Origin: Pseudomonas viridiflava
GTDB lineage: Bacteria; Pseudomonadota; Gammaproteobacteria; Pseudomonadales; Pseudomonadaceae
Direction: 5' to 3'
Assembly (NCBI RefSeq): GCF_900585905.1
Contig: NZ_UTVH01000050.1
Span: 1-36,361 of the forward strand
DNA: 36,361 bases
Part shown: positions 17,852 to 25,263 of the stretch, in pieces
How positions within the stretch are numbered: position 1 is the stretch's first letter
Layout: every line of letters begins with the position of its first letter
Program-made: the position numbers and the translations under genes
The notes under the pieces: generated by a model
Database searches by the model: none
Seen by the model: only the letters and a program-made list of their open reading frames with translations
What the model was told of the DNA's origin: nothing

Positions 17852-18159
17852 TGCTGTGCCTCCTTGAGGATAGCGTTGTTCAGGTCATCGAATTCGCCAT
17901 TGGCGCGACGCACATAAATGGCCGTCAGCACAAACGCCGACAGGATCAGACCAACACCAATGGGCATGCCCCAGGTGATGGTCGATGTGGGACTGAGTTT
18001 GGCACCCAGAATATGCGGTCCGTAAGCGATCATCAGGATGAAAGCGGCGTAAAGCCCGAGCATGATCGCCGAAAGAATCCAGGCGAACCGCTCCCTTTTT
18101 GATACCAGCTCCTTGAAACGGGGGCTGTTTTGAATCGAGAGGTAAATGCTGTCGTTCAT
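17848..18159 (-). CDS. yjcH: DUF485 membrane protein YjcH, partner of ActP
   Basis: A 103-residue inner-membrane protein with two predicted helices (about 27-47 and 64-84), matching the DUF485/YjcH family: [19 protein letters not shown] before helix 1 and a charged tail [12 protein letters not shown]. Its function is not established, but it is almost always encoded directly upstream of actP. The GAGGA ribosome-binding site and the ATG are separated by an A-rich stretch that matches the Crc/Hfq recognition motif. Confidence 0.92.
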   Translation of the reverse strand: MNDSIYLSIQNSPRFKELVSKRERFAWILSAIMLGLYAAFILMIAYGPHILGAKLSPTSTITWGMPIGVGLILSAFVLTAIYVRRANGEFDDLNNAILKEAQQ

Positions 18160-18166
18160 TGTTTTT
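18159..18166 (-). promoter_or_regulatory. Crc/Hfq catabolite-activity motif at the yjcH start codon
   Basis: On the minus strand the sequence from Shine-Dalgarno to start reads GAGGACAAAAACAATG. AAAAACAA is an exact match to the AANAANAA motif bound by Hfq with Crc in Pseudomonas. It fills the gap between ribosome-binding site and start codon, so binding would block initiation. Motif seen directly; repression is inferred. Confidence 0.6.
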
Positions 18167-18338
18167 GTCCTCGCAGCACAGATGAGATGTCACGCAATGC
18201 ACTTTAGTCCGCTCTGGCCAGTGCTCCAGTGGACCTTAGTATTAGAACGACAGTAGTCGTGATGGAGGGGAGGTATGTTTTTATGTAGCCAGCGTTGAAT
18301 TATGCCTTGGCGTACGGCCCCTGCTGCGGTCGCCGATT

Positions 18339-18515
18339 TGTAGGAGCGCGCTTGCCGGCGATGAGACCGGGGCGTGAGCCACATAGTTATAAGCAGAAAT
18401 ATCGCTATCGCGAGCGAGATGTGTCGCCACCCCGCTCGCGTCTACAGATGGGCGGATTGAGCTGCAAAACCTCAGCGATTGAAATACCGTCATCGCGGGC
18501 AAGCGCGCTCCTACA
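18339..18515. repeat. inverted REP pair upstream of yjcH / downstream of the betaine-binding gene
   Basis: A REP at 18339-18362 (TGTAGGAGCGCGCTTGCC...) and an inverted one at 18492-18515 flank 129 bases. This is the REP-doublet (REPIN-like) arrangement, though longer than usual. It occupies most of the 432-base gap between yjcH and the binding-protein gene; I see no gene in that gap. Confidence 0.75.
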
Positions 18516-18591
18516 GCTGCAAGAGCGCTGCCGAGAGGCAGGAGCGCAGCGAAGCGAGCGCTAGAAGCACACACCCATGCGGGTTAGCCCA

Positions 18592-19440
18592 TTACTTACC
18601 CGTCCACTCCTTCACCCGATCCGGATGCTTGGCCACCCAAGCCTTCGCCGCCGCATCAGGCTTGGCGCCATCCTGAATGGCCAGCATTACTTCACCAATT
18701 TCATCCTTGGACGCCCACTGAAACTTCTTCAGAAACTCGACCACATCCGGCGCCTTTTTCGCAAGTTCCGTGCTGCCGATGCTATCCACGGTTTCCGCTG
18801 AGCCATACACGCCCTTCGGATCTTCAAGGAACTTCAACTTCCACTTGGCAAACATCCAGTGCGGCACCCAGCCGGTGACTGCAATCGACTCTTTCTTGCC
18901 TTCAGCCCGCGTCAGTTCAGCGATCATTCCGGCGCCGGAGCTGGCCTGCAGCTTGTAGCCATCAAGGCCATAGTCCTTGATCGCCTGATCGGTCTTGATC
19001 ATGACACCTGCGCCGGCATCAATACCGGTGATTTTGTTCTTGAACGACTTGTCGGTCTTGAGATCCTCAATGGAGTTGGCCTTTACATACTCAGGCACGA
19101 TCAGGCCAATCTTGGCGTCCTTGAAGTTGGAGCCATAGTTGACCACCTTGTCCTTGTTCTTGGTCATGTACTCGCCATGGGTATTGGGCAGCCAAGCGGA
19201 CAGGGTCATGTCCAGTTTGCCGGTGGCAACGCCCTGCCACATGATCCCGGCCGCCACGGCCTGCAGCTTCACGTCATAGCCAAGTTTCTGCCTGATGACT
19301 TCTGCCGCCACATTGGTGGTGGCAACGCTGTCGGACCAGCCATCCACGTAACCGATGCTGACTTCTTTGGCATTCGCCAGCGTTGAACTGACAGCAAGCG
19401 CCAGAGCGGCACCTACGCCCAGGATTTTTCGCATCTTCAT
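18592..19440 (-). CDS. stand-alone glycine betaine/quaternary-ammonium ABC binding protein (OpuAC family)
   Basis: A 282-residue periplasmic binding protein. The signal peptide runs MKMRKILGVGAALALAVSS to an ANA cleavage site near residue 23. The mature chain opens with KEVSIGYVDGWSDSVATTNV and has WLPNTHGEYM and GWVPHWMFAKWK, tryptophan-rich segments that build the aromatic cage for trimethylammonium groups. No permease or ATPase gene lies beside it. In Pseudomonas, orphan binding proteins such as BetX and CaiX share the core CbcWV transporter, so I infer a similar satellite role. The exact ligand (betaine, carnitine, choline) cannot be read. GGGAG precedes the ATG at 19440. Confidence 0.9.
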   Translation of the reverse strand: MKMRKILGVGAALALAVSSTLANAKEVSIGYVDGWSDSVATTNVAAEVIRQKLGYDVKLQAVAAGIMWQGVATGKLDMTLSAWLPNTHGEYMTKNKDKVVNYGSNFKDAKIGLIVPEYVKANSIEDLKTDKSFKNKITGIDAGAGVMIKTDQAIKDYGLDGYKLQASSGAGMIAELTRAEGKKESIAVTGWVPHWMFAKWKLKFLEDPKGVYGSAETVDSIGSTELAKKAPDVVEFLKKFQWASKDEIGEVMLAIQDGAKPDAAAKAWVAKHPDRVKEWTGK

Positions 19441-19768
19441 GGTGACTCCCCGGTAGTCCTGCGCCCGACAACAGTCAGGCATGGTTGACGTTGCAGCCTC
19501 TGCACCTGCTGCCCGTTAAGGGGCTGCGGGCAATATTGGCGATTCATGACGGGCCGTACGACGTGCCACATGACATCGGCCCTCCCCTGATCATCAACCT
19601 GCACCGCAAAGCGTCGTGCTCTGTCAGCGACCTTGAGGCAGCGAGAAACGACAGTGAAAGATCAGCAGCGACGTCGCTGTCGTTTTCAGTCACTGCGCGC
19701 TATTGAACAGCACCTGCGCTTCCCGACGCCGGGGTTAGCGCGTGCGGTAACGCCTGGGCAGGAATAAG
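19441..19768. other. intergenic region, leader of the betaine-binding gene
   Basis: No convincing gene. It contains the perfect 12-base palindrome AGCGACGTCGCT at 19667-19678, enclosed by AACGACAG (19647-19654) and CTGTCGTT (19677-19684), which could be an operator or RNA stem. A lone GTAAC half-site at 19747-19751 resembles the CbrB-type half-sites just downstream. Confidence 0.4.
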
Positions 19769-19799
19769 TGTTACCGCGATCAGGGCCTGCGGCGTAACA
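19769..19799 (+). promoter_or_regulatory. probable CbrB upstream activator site
   Basis: Inverted half-sites TGTTAC (19769-19774) and GTAACA (19794-19799), 19 bases apart and about 120-150 bases upstream of the predicted small-RNA start. TGTTAC/GTAACA half-sites at this distance are described for CbrB activation of Pseudomonas crcZ/crcY promoters. The half-sites are seen directly; binding is inferred. Confidence 0.6.
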
Positions 19800-19890
19800 A
19801 TGTGTCACACGGGAACATATTTTCGTCACATTCCACCCCCGCTCTCAGTCATAACTATTAAGTCATTGTTAATTAAGGCCTTTATTAACT

Positions 19891-19906
19891 TGGCACGGCT
19901 TCTGCT
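19891..19906 (+). promoter_or_regulatory. sigma54 (RpoN) promoter
   Basis: TGGCACGGCTTCTGCT matches the -24/-12 consensus TGGCACG-N4-TTGCW at every fixed position but one, with correct GG to GC spacing. It predicts transcription from about 19916, at the GCACAAC sequence that begins the A-rich small RNA. Confidence 0.85.
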
Positions 19907-19915
19907 ATCTATCCC

Positions 19916-20292
19916 GCACAACAAGAATAAAAATGCATTACACCTAATAAAAACAAGACGTATCGGCTCTGACATAACAAGAACAACGGCACAGAGACGC
20001 AGCTAACAGATTTTTTTGGAGTGGATCAGCTTTACCGAGGCGCCTTCTGGCCTCGCAGCCGGGCAGAGAACAATAAAACTACCCTCAGGTAGCTCCCGAA
20101 CTGGCTGGATACCCGGATTCCAATTCAGGTATCGAAGCGGCTCAGCGCTCAAAAAAATACGTTTGCTCTTGACCCCGGGTGGGGTCGACAACACGCAGCA
20201 AAGGGACGGTCGCCAACAACAATAACAGGCCCCCAGAATAATAATAAAAGAGCACGTTAACACCATTGAAAGGGGAGCTTCGGCTCCCCTTT
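19916..20292 (+). ncRNA. CrcZ/CrcX/CrcY-family small RNA sequestering Hfq/Crc
   Basis: Predicted untranslated RNA of about 377 bases between the sigma54 promoter and a strong hairpin. It holds seven A-rich triplet-repeat motifs of the AANAANAA type bound by Hfq/Crc: 19920-19933, 19946-19957, 19976-19987, 20069-20078, 20150-20159 (weaker), 20215-20227 and 20237-20249. Examples are AACAACAATAACA and AATAATAATAAAA. No reading frame is plausible. CrcZ-type RNAs have this size, are CbrB/RpoN-dependent, and relieve catabolite repression by sequestering Hfq/Crc. CrcZ itself normally lies between cbrB and pcnB, which are absent here, so this would be a second locus such as CrcX of P. syringae or CrcY; the letter is not certain. 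Confidence 0.85.
20269..20292. terminator. terminator of the Crc-type small RNA
   Basis: Ten-base perfect stem AAAGGGGAGC-TTCG-GCTCCCCTTT with a cUUCGg tetraloop. A-rich and T-rich ends make it usable in both directions. It ends the motif-rich region; 234 bases without a gene follow before the next start codon. Confidence 0.85.
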
Positions 20293-20526
20293 GTGCTGCC
20301 TGCGATTCAACAAAATCGTCAACCCGGGCACCTGAAGCTGCCAGCGCAGAATCCTGACGCCAGAAAATTCGAGATAAAAAGCGCAACGGCCATCACCTGC
20401 GCCGAGAGAACGTGTATTGTCTCGTTCTATTTACATCAGGTTGACAGGCTAGTACGGCACTTTGGCATCACGCCGAGGTCATAGCCCGCGTAACTCATCA
20501 GCACATCTTTCCCAAGGGATCTAGTC

Positions 20527-21825
20527 ATGCTCCGTTTCCTGCGCTTCGCTGCCGTCATCGGCGGCCTCTGTTTGAGTGCGTCCGCCATGGCGGTCGATGT
20601 CGACCCCGCCACGTATGGCTTCCCTTTAAAGAACCCCTTTGAAGCGACCATTGCCACCACGCCTCCTGACATGCGCCCGGAATTGCCTGCCGATGATGAC
20701 ATCGACCAGGATGACTACACCCTGACCCTGCGGCCAGAGCGCGAATTCATTCTGCCGGACAACTTCTGGGCGGTTAAGAAGCTGCGTTATCGCCTGGCCA
20801 AACAGGATCACGCCGCGCCGCTGATTTTTCTGATCGCGGGCACCGGCGCGCCATATAGCAGCACCATCAACGAATTCCTGAAGAAGCTGTACTACAAAGA
20901 GGGCTACCACGTCGTACAGCTGTCGTCTCCGACCAGCTACGACTTCATGAGCGCTGCGTCGCGCTTCGCCACGCCAGGTATCTCTACCGAAGACGCTGAA
21001 GACCTTTATCGCGTCATGCAGGCCGTGCGCGCCCAGCAGTCTGATCTGAAGGTCACCGACTACTACCTGACCGGTTACAGCCTGGGCGCCCTGAACGCCG
21101 CGTTCGTCAGCCACCTGGACGAAACTCGTCGCAGTTTCAACTTCAAGAAAGTGCTGCTGCTCAACCCGCCGGTCAATCTCTACACGTCGATTTCCAACCT
21201 CGACAAGCTAGTGCAGACCAACGTCAAAGGCATCGACAACAGCACAACCTTTTATGAGCTGGTACTGGCCAAGCTGACGCGCTACTTCCGCCAGAAAGGC
21301 TACATCGACCTCAACGATGCCCTGCTGTATGACTTCCAGCAGTCCAAGCAGCATCTGACCAATGAGCAGATGGCAATGCTGATCGGCACCTCGTTCCGTT
21401 TCTCTTCGGCTGACATCGCCTTCACCTCCGACCTGATCAATCGCCGCGGGCTGATTACACCGCCCAAATTCCCGATCACCGAAGGCACCAGCCTGTCGCC
21501 GTTCCTGCGTCGCGCTCTGCAATGTGACTTTGATTGCTACCTGACTGAACAGGTCATCCCGATGTGGCGCGCCCGCACTGATGGTGGCAGCCTGCTGCAA
21601 CTGGTCGACCAGGTCAGCTTGTACGCACTCAAGGATTACCTGCACAGCAGCAAGAAGATTGCGGTCATGCACAACGCCGACGACGTCATCCTGGGTTCGG
21701 GCGACCTCGGCTTCCTGCGCAAAACCTTCGGCGACCGTCTGACCGTTTATCCGTACGGCGGCCATTGCGGCAACATCAATTACCGCGTCAACAGCGACGC
21801 CATGCTGGAGTTCTTCCGTGGCTAA
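20527..21825 (+). CDS. exported alpha/beta-hydrolase-fold protein encoded with mlaA
   Basis: A 432-residue protein with a Sec signal peptide (MLRFLRFAAVIGGLCLSASA to an AMA cleavage site at about 22), so probably periplasmic. It has the nucleophile elbow GYSLGA with S185, a late acid in HNADD (D385/D386) and H413 in GGHCGN, an intact Ser-Asp-His triad in the right order. LIFLIAGTGAPY at about 99-110 fits the oxyanion loop. Substrate not known; a lipase or esterase acting on envelope lipids is an inference from the neighbour. Its stop overlaps the mlaA start by eight bases, so the two are translationally coupled. AAGGGA precedes the ATG. Confidence 0.85.
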   Translation: MLRFLRFAAVIGGLCLSASAMAVDVDPATYGFPLKNPFEATIATTPPDMRPELPADDDIDQDDYTLTLRPEREFILPDNFWAVKKLRYRLAKQDHAAPLIFLIAGTGAPYSSTINEFLKKLYYKEGYHVVQLSSPTSYDFMSAASRFATPGISTEDAEDLYRVMQAVRAQQSDLKVTDYYLTGYSLGALNAAFVSHLDETRRSFNFKKVLLLNPPVNLYTSISNLDKLVQTNVKGIDNSTTFYELVLAKLTRYFRQKGYIDLNDALLYDFQQSKQHLTNEQMAMLIGTSFRFSSADIAFTSDLINRRGLITPPKFPITEGTSLSPFLRRALQCDFDCYLTEQVIPMWRARTDGGSLLQLVDQVSLYALKDYLHSSKKIAVMHNADDVILGSGDLGFLRKTFGDRLTVYPYGGHCGNINYRVNSDAMLEFFRG

Positions 21826-22630
21826 ACGTCTTTTACTCCTCGCTGCCCTGCTCTGCGCAGGAACCGCCCAGGCGGCCGACGCGGTCAACAGCAATATCGC
21901 CGAACACCCAGCCACGGTACTGCGCCAGGTGGATGCCGATGGCTTCACTCAGCCGATCAAATCGCTGCAGTTCAACCCCGGCCTGGATCAGCGGGAATTC
22001 GAACGTGCGACACTCAGCGCGCTGGAAGTCTATGACCCGCTGGAATCGTGGAACCGCCGGGTCTACCACTTCAACTATCGATTTGATGAGTGGGTATTCC
22101 TGCCGGTGGTCAACGGCTATCGCTACGTGACTCCAGGTTTCGTGCGGTCCGGCGTGAGCAACTTTTTCAGCAACCTGGGTGATGTGCCCAACCTGCTGAA
22201 CAGCCTGTTCCAGTTCAAAGGCCAGCGCTCGCTGCAAACCACCGGTCGCCTGTTGCTCAACACCACCATCGGTGTTGCCGGCCTGTGGGACCCGGCAACC
22301 ATGATGGGCCTGCCGCGCCAGAGCGAAGACTTCGGCCAGACCCTTGGTTTCTATGGCGTACCGTCCGGTCCTTACCTGGTGCTGCCATTGCTCGGCCCCT
22401 CGAACCTGCGTGACACCGGCGGCCTGCTGTTCGACTTCACCGCCGAATCGCAGATCAACTTCCTCAACGTTTCTGATGTCAGCAGTGATCACCCGGAGCT
22501 CTACGTGCTGCGCGCGGTTGATCGTCGCTACAGCACCAGCTTCCGCTATGGCCAGATGAACTCGCCCTTCGAGTACGAGAAGGTTCGTTACGTCTATACC
22601 GAATCACGCAAGCTGCAAATCGCCGAGTAA
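21818..22630 (+). CDS. mlaA: MlaA/VacJ-family outer-membrane phospholipid-transport protein
   Basis: A 270-residue MlaA-family protein. In the Mla pathway MlaA sits in the outer membrane with a porin and removes misplaced phospholipids from the outer leaflet. The family core is evident: YDPLESWNRRVYHFNYRFDEW, SGVSNFFSNLGDVPNLLNS, and GQTLGFYGVPSGPYLVLPLLG with the LGPSNLRD motif. It starts at a GTG inside the end of the hydrolase gene, with GGAG seven bases upstream. Unusually the signal peptide (VAKRLLLLAALLCAGTAQA) has no proper lipobox, since Cys13 is preceded by Leu, and it looks like an ordinary Sec signal cleaved after AQA. The other Mla genes are not in this window. Confidence 0.92.
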   Translation: MAKRLLLLAALLCAGTAQAADAVNSNIAEHPATVLRQVDADGFTQPIKSLQFNPGLDQREFERATLSALEVYDPLESWNRRVYHFNYRFDEWVFLPVVNGYRYVTPGFVRSGVSNFFSNLGDVPNLLNSLFQFKGQRSLQTTGRLLLNTTIGVAGLWDPATMMGLPRQSEDFGQTLGFYGVPSGPYLVLPLLGPSNLRDTGGLLFDFTAESQINFLNVSDVSSDHPELYVLRAVDRRYSTSFRYGQMNSPFEYEKVRYVYTESRKLQIAE

Positions 22631-22646
22631 TCGCGAGCAGTACCCG

Positions 22647-22680
22647 ACGGCCAGCCGGAGCAATCGGGCTGGCCGTTTTT
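22647..22680 (+). terminator. rho-independent terminator after mlaA
   Basis: Ten-base stem ACGGCCAGCC (22647-22656) / GGCTGGCCGT (22667-22676) followed by TTTTT. It starts 16 bases after the mlaA stop. Confidence 0.9.
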
Positions 22681-22792
22681 GTTTGGACTAATGGCCGTCA
22701 CATCCAAAAAACCGATCAATCATGCGAAAAATCATCACCCATTGATCAGCCACACTGGCATAGCATGTGCGCCAACGATGAGGAGATTATTC

Positions 22793-23647
22793 ATGAGCCA
22801 GTTGCGCAAAGTGCTGTCAATTCATACCGGCCGGCCCACCTCGGACGGCGCAGGCGTGCGCCTGACCCGGGTGTTCGGTGGCTCTGGCGTCGAGCAGTTC
22901 GACCCGTTCCTGATGCTGGACGAATTCGGTTCGGAAAACCCCGACGAGTACATCGCAGGTTTCCCGCCGCATCCACATCGGGGGTTCGAGACCGTGACTT
23001 ACATGCTCGAAGGCCGCATGCGCCACGAGGACCACATGGGTAATGTGGGCTTGCTCAATAGCGGCGGCGTGCAATGGATGACGGCGGCACGCGGGATCAT
23101 TCACAGTGAAATGCCGGAACAGGAAGAAGGTGCGATGCGCGGCTTTCAGCTCTGGTTGAATCTGCCAGGCAAAAGCAAGCTGGCCGACGCTGATTATCAG
23201 GACATCCAGCCCGAGCACATCCCACGCCTGAGTACTGGAAAAGGCGTGGAAGTTGTGGTCATTGCAGGCACGTTTGATGATGGGCAGATCACGCAGGCAG
23301 GCGCCGTGCAACGGCCGGACACCGAGCCGCATTATTTTGACCTGCACATGCCGGCGGGGAGCAGCATCGCGCCGGTTATTCCTGATGGACATCGTGTGTT
23401 GCTCTATGTCTACGAGGGCAGCCTCGACATAGAAGGCCAGCCGCAGACCGTCACCACCAGCCGAATGGTGCGCCTGTCGGAACAAGGCGCGCTGCAGCTG
23501 AGCAGCGCTGCCGGTGCACGCGTGTTACTGATTGCCGGCAAGCCACTGCGCGAACCCATCGTGCAATACGGGCCGTTCGTGATGAATACCCGAGAAGAGA
23601 TCGAGCAGGCGATACGGGATTTTCGCGATGATCGCCTGACGGCTTGA
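22793..23647 (+). CDS. pirin family protein
   Basis: A 284-residue two-cupin protein. The N-terminal cupin has the pirin metal ligands H60 and H62 in FPPHPHRGFET and H104 and E106 in GIIHSEMP. Bacterial pirins include quercetin dioxygenases and redox-linked regulators; the exact activity here is not predictable. The ATG at 22793 (MSQLRKV) is preceded by AGGAG; an in-frame ATG 38 codons upstream lies in the terminator tail and is rejected. The gene is flanked by the mlaA terminator and by copy 2 of the structured repeat, so it is probably transcribed alone. Confidence 0.92.
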   Translation: MSQLRKVLSIHTGRPTSDGAGVRLTRVFGGSGVEQFDPFLMLDEFGSENPDEYIAGFPPHPHRGFETVTYMLEGRMRHEDHMGNVGLLNSGGVQWMTAARGIIHSEMPEQEEGAMRGFQLWLNLPGKSKLADADYQDIQPEHIPRLSTGKGVEVVVIAGTFDDGQITQAGAVQRPDTEPHYFDLHMPAGSSIAPVIPDGHRVLLYVYEGSLDIEGQPQTVTTSRMVRLSEQGALQLSSAAGARVLLIAGKPLREPIVQYGPFVMNTREEIEQAIRDFRDDRLTA

Positions 23648-23717
23648 GGACAGAACACAGCGGTTTCCCTAACCGCCAGGCGCTCACAAGCAACGCCAGT
23701 CGCAGCGCTGCGATCCA

Positions 23718-23948
23718 GAGAACACCGCAGATCGCGCGTCGGGAGGCTGAGCGGAGGTGCCGTGGTGGGGGTCGCTCGGCATGGACGCCGAGCGAGCGTC
23801 GTTGGGCCATGGATGGCCCGTCGGCGCGTGCCCACACCACGGTGCCGGAGTGAAGGAACCCCTGCGAAGCAGGGGCCGGACGCCAGCGCAGAATGGTTTC
23901 CCCCCTTTGCCGAAACAAAGGGGGTCGACCGTCAGGGCGAAACCAGAA
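23718..23948. repeat. structured 231-bp non-coding repeat, copy 2
   Basis: Second copy of the element at 125-358, same orientation, in the 410-base gap between convergent pirin and patatin genes. The shared segment begins at GAGAAC and ends at GAAACCAGAA; flanks are unrelated. The outer stem is 23756-23771 with 23831-23846. The third hairpin reads CCCCTGC-GAA-GCAGGGG (23859-23875), and the last is a perfect 9-bp stem 23901-23909/23916-23924 with the same CCGAAA loop as copy 1. Stems are kept while their sequences differ. Nothing gene-like is visible in the rest of the gap. Confidence 0.8.
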
Positions 23949-24057
23949 ATCAGCAGCACCGCGCAGCACGATGCCGCCACGCTATCTGATCGTAGCCATC
24001 GTCACCGATTGAAGCGTAATCAGAGACAAGCTTCGACCCTTACAAATCCAGCCCGGA

Positions 24058-25239
24058 TCAAAGCCGCAAAAACCGCTTCAACTGCTCACCCTGGGCAATG
24101 GCGTCAAAGCGGCCCAGCTCGATCAGTTCCTGACAGTAACCCGCCTCGAACAACAGATAACTCAAGACACTGGCGCCGCTGGTCTTGGTCGCACCCGGCC
24201 CACGCAGAAAGGTACGCAGCGCGGGCGGGAGTTCGTGGCGATGACGCGCGGCGATCTGGTCGATGGGCTGGCTGGGGGCGATCACCAGCACCTCGACCGG
24301 CGCCAGCCCCTTCTCCCGAACGCGTTGCTCGCAGGGCAGCAGATCGCTGACCAGATTCATCCGCTCCAGCACTTCGATGTCGCTTTCCAGATTATCGATA
24401 AACGTACTGTTGAGCATGTGGCCGCTGATCTGCGCCAGCGTCGGCTGCCTGCCGCTGCTGGCCTTTTTCACCCGGCGGCTGGGCGCTGCGCCTCGCGGGT
24501 TGCCACTGACACCCACCACCAGCACGCGATTGGCCCCAAGGTGCAAAGCCGGGCTGATGGGCGCGGACTGGCGCACGGCACCGTCGCCAAAGTATTCGTG
24601 ATCGATCTTCACCGGCGCGAACAACAGCGGAATCGCCGAGCTGGCGAGCAGGTGGTCGATGGTCAGTTGCGTTGGTACACCCACCCGACGATGCCGCAGC
24701 CAGGGCTCGATGGCGCCTTTGCCCTGATAGAAGGTCACCGCATGGCCAGACTCATACCCAAACGCGGTGACCGCCACAGCCCGCAGGTGTTTGGCGTCGA
24801 TGGCCGCGTCGATACCTGCCAGGTCCATTCTTTCGATCAGCAGATCGCGCAAGGGCGAGCTGTTGAGCAATGCCACTGGCACCTGTGAACCCAGGCCCAG
24901 CAGGCTTTTGCCAAAAAAACGGCTGGCCTGGCCCATGACGCCCGGCCAGTCACTGCGCAGCACCTGATGGCTGCGAAAGCCCTGCCAGAACTCGGTCAAC
25001 TGGTGCACCGCGTTGCGAAAATGGAGCGCGCCACTGGCCAGCTTGACAGCATTGATCGCGCCCGCCGAGGTGCCGACGATCACCGGAAACGGGTTGGCTG
25101 CACCCGTCGGCAACAGCTCGGCGATACCGGCCAGCACGCCGACCTGATAGGCCGCTCTTGCTCCACCTCCTGACAGAATCAACCCGGTGACCGGCTCGAC
25201 ATCTTGCACAGCATCCATTGCTACGGCGGTTTCAGGCAT
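24058..25239 (-). CDS. patatin-like phospholipase
   Basis: A 393-residue protein with a patatin domain. The glycine-rich oxyanion loop SGGGARAAYQVG is at 23-34, the nucleophile S58 in GTSAG, and the catalytic Asp219 in the DGA-type motif FGDGAVRQ. These form the Ser-Asp dyad of acyl hydrolases. No signal peptide, so it is likely cytoplasmic or peripheral on the inner membrane. It lies 24 bases downstream of the lpxL-type gene on the same strand, suggesting an operon for lipid turnover. A second in-frame ATG at residue 8 is an alternative start. Substrate unknown. Confidence 0.9.
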   Translation of the reverse strand: MPETAVAMDAVQDVEPVTGLILSGGGARAAYQVGVLAGIAELLPTGAANPFPVIVGTSAGAINAVKLASGALHFRNAVHQLTEFWQGFRSHQVLRSDWPGVMGQASRFFGKSLLGLGSQVPVALLNSSPLRDLLIERMDLAGIDAAIDAKHLRAVAVTAFGYESGHAVTFYQGKGAIEPWLRHRRVGVPTQLTIDHLLASSAIPLLFAPVKIDHEYFGDGAVRQSAPISPALHLGANRVLVVGVSGNPRGAAPSRRVKKASSGRQPTLAQISGHMLNSTFIDNLESDIEVLERMNLVSDLLPCEQRVREKGLAPVEVLVIAPSQPIDQIAARHRHELPPALRTFLRGPGATKTSGASVLSYLLFEAGYCQELIELGRFDAIAQGEQLKRFLRL

Positions 25240-25263
25240 TCAGGGCAGCGCCTCGGTGGTGGA

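Noticed and set aside
18301..18590. REP-rich gap as a possible small gene between yjcH and the betaine-binding gene
   Set aside because: Open frames here are made from REP sequence and lack start signals.
20003..20386. 127-codon minus-strand frame across the small RNA and its terminator
   Set aside because: It spans a strong terminator and the A-rich RNA motifs and has no domain; the promoter and motif evidence favours non-coding RNA.
20437..20460. TTGACA-like box upstream of the hydrolase gene as a sigma70 promoter
   Set aside because: No convincing -10 hexamer at 16-18 bases, so I do not call it.
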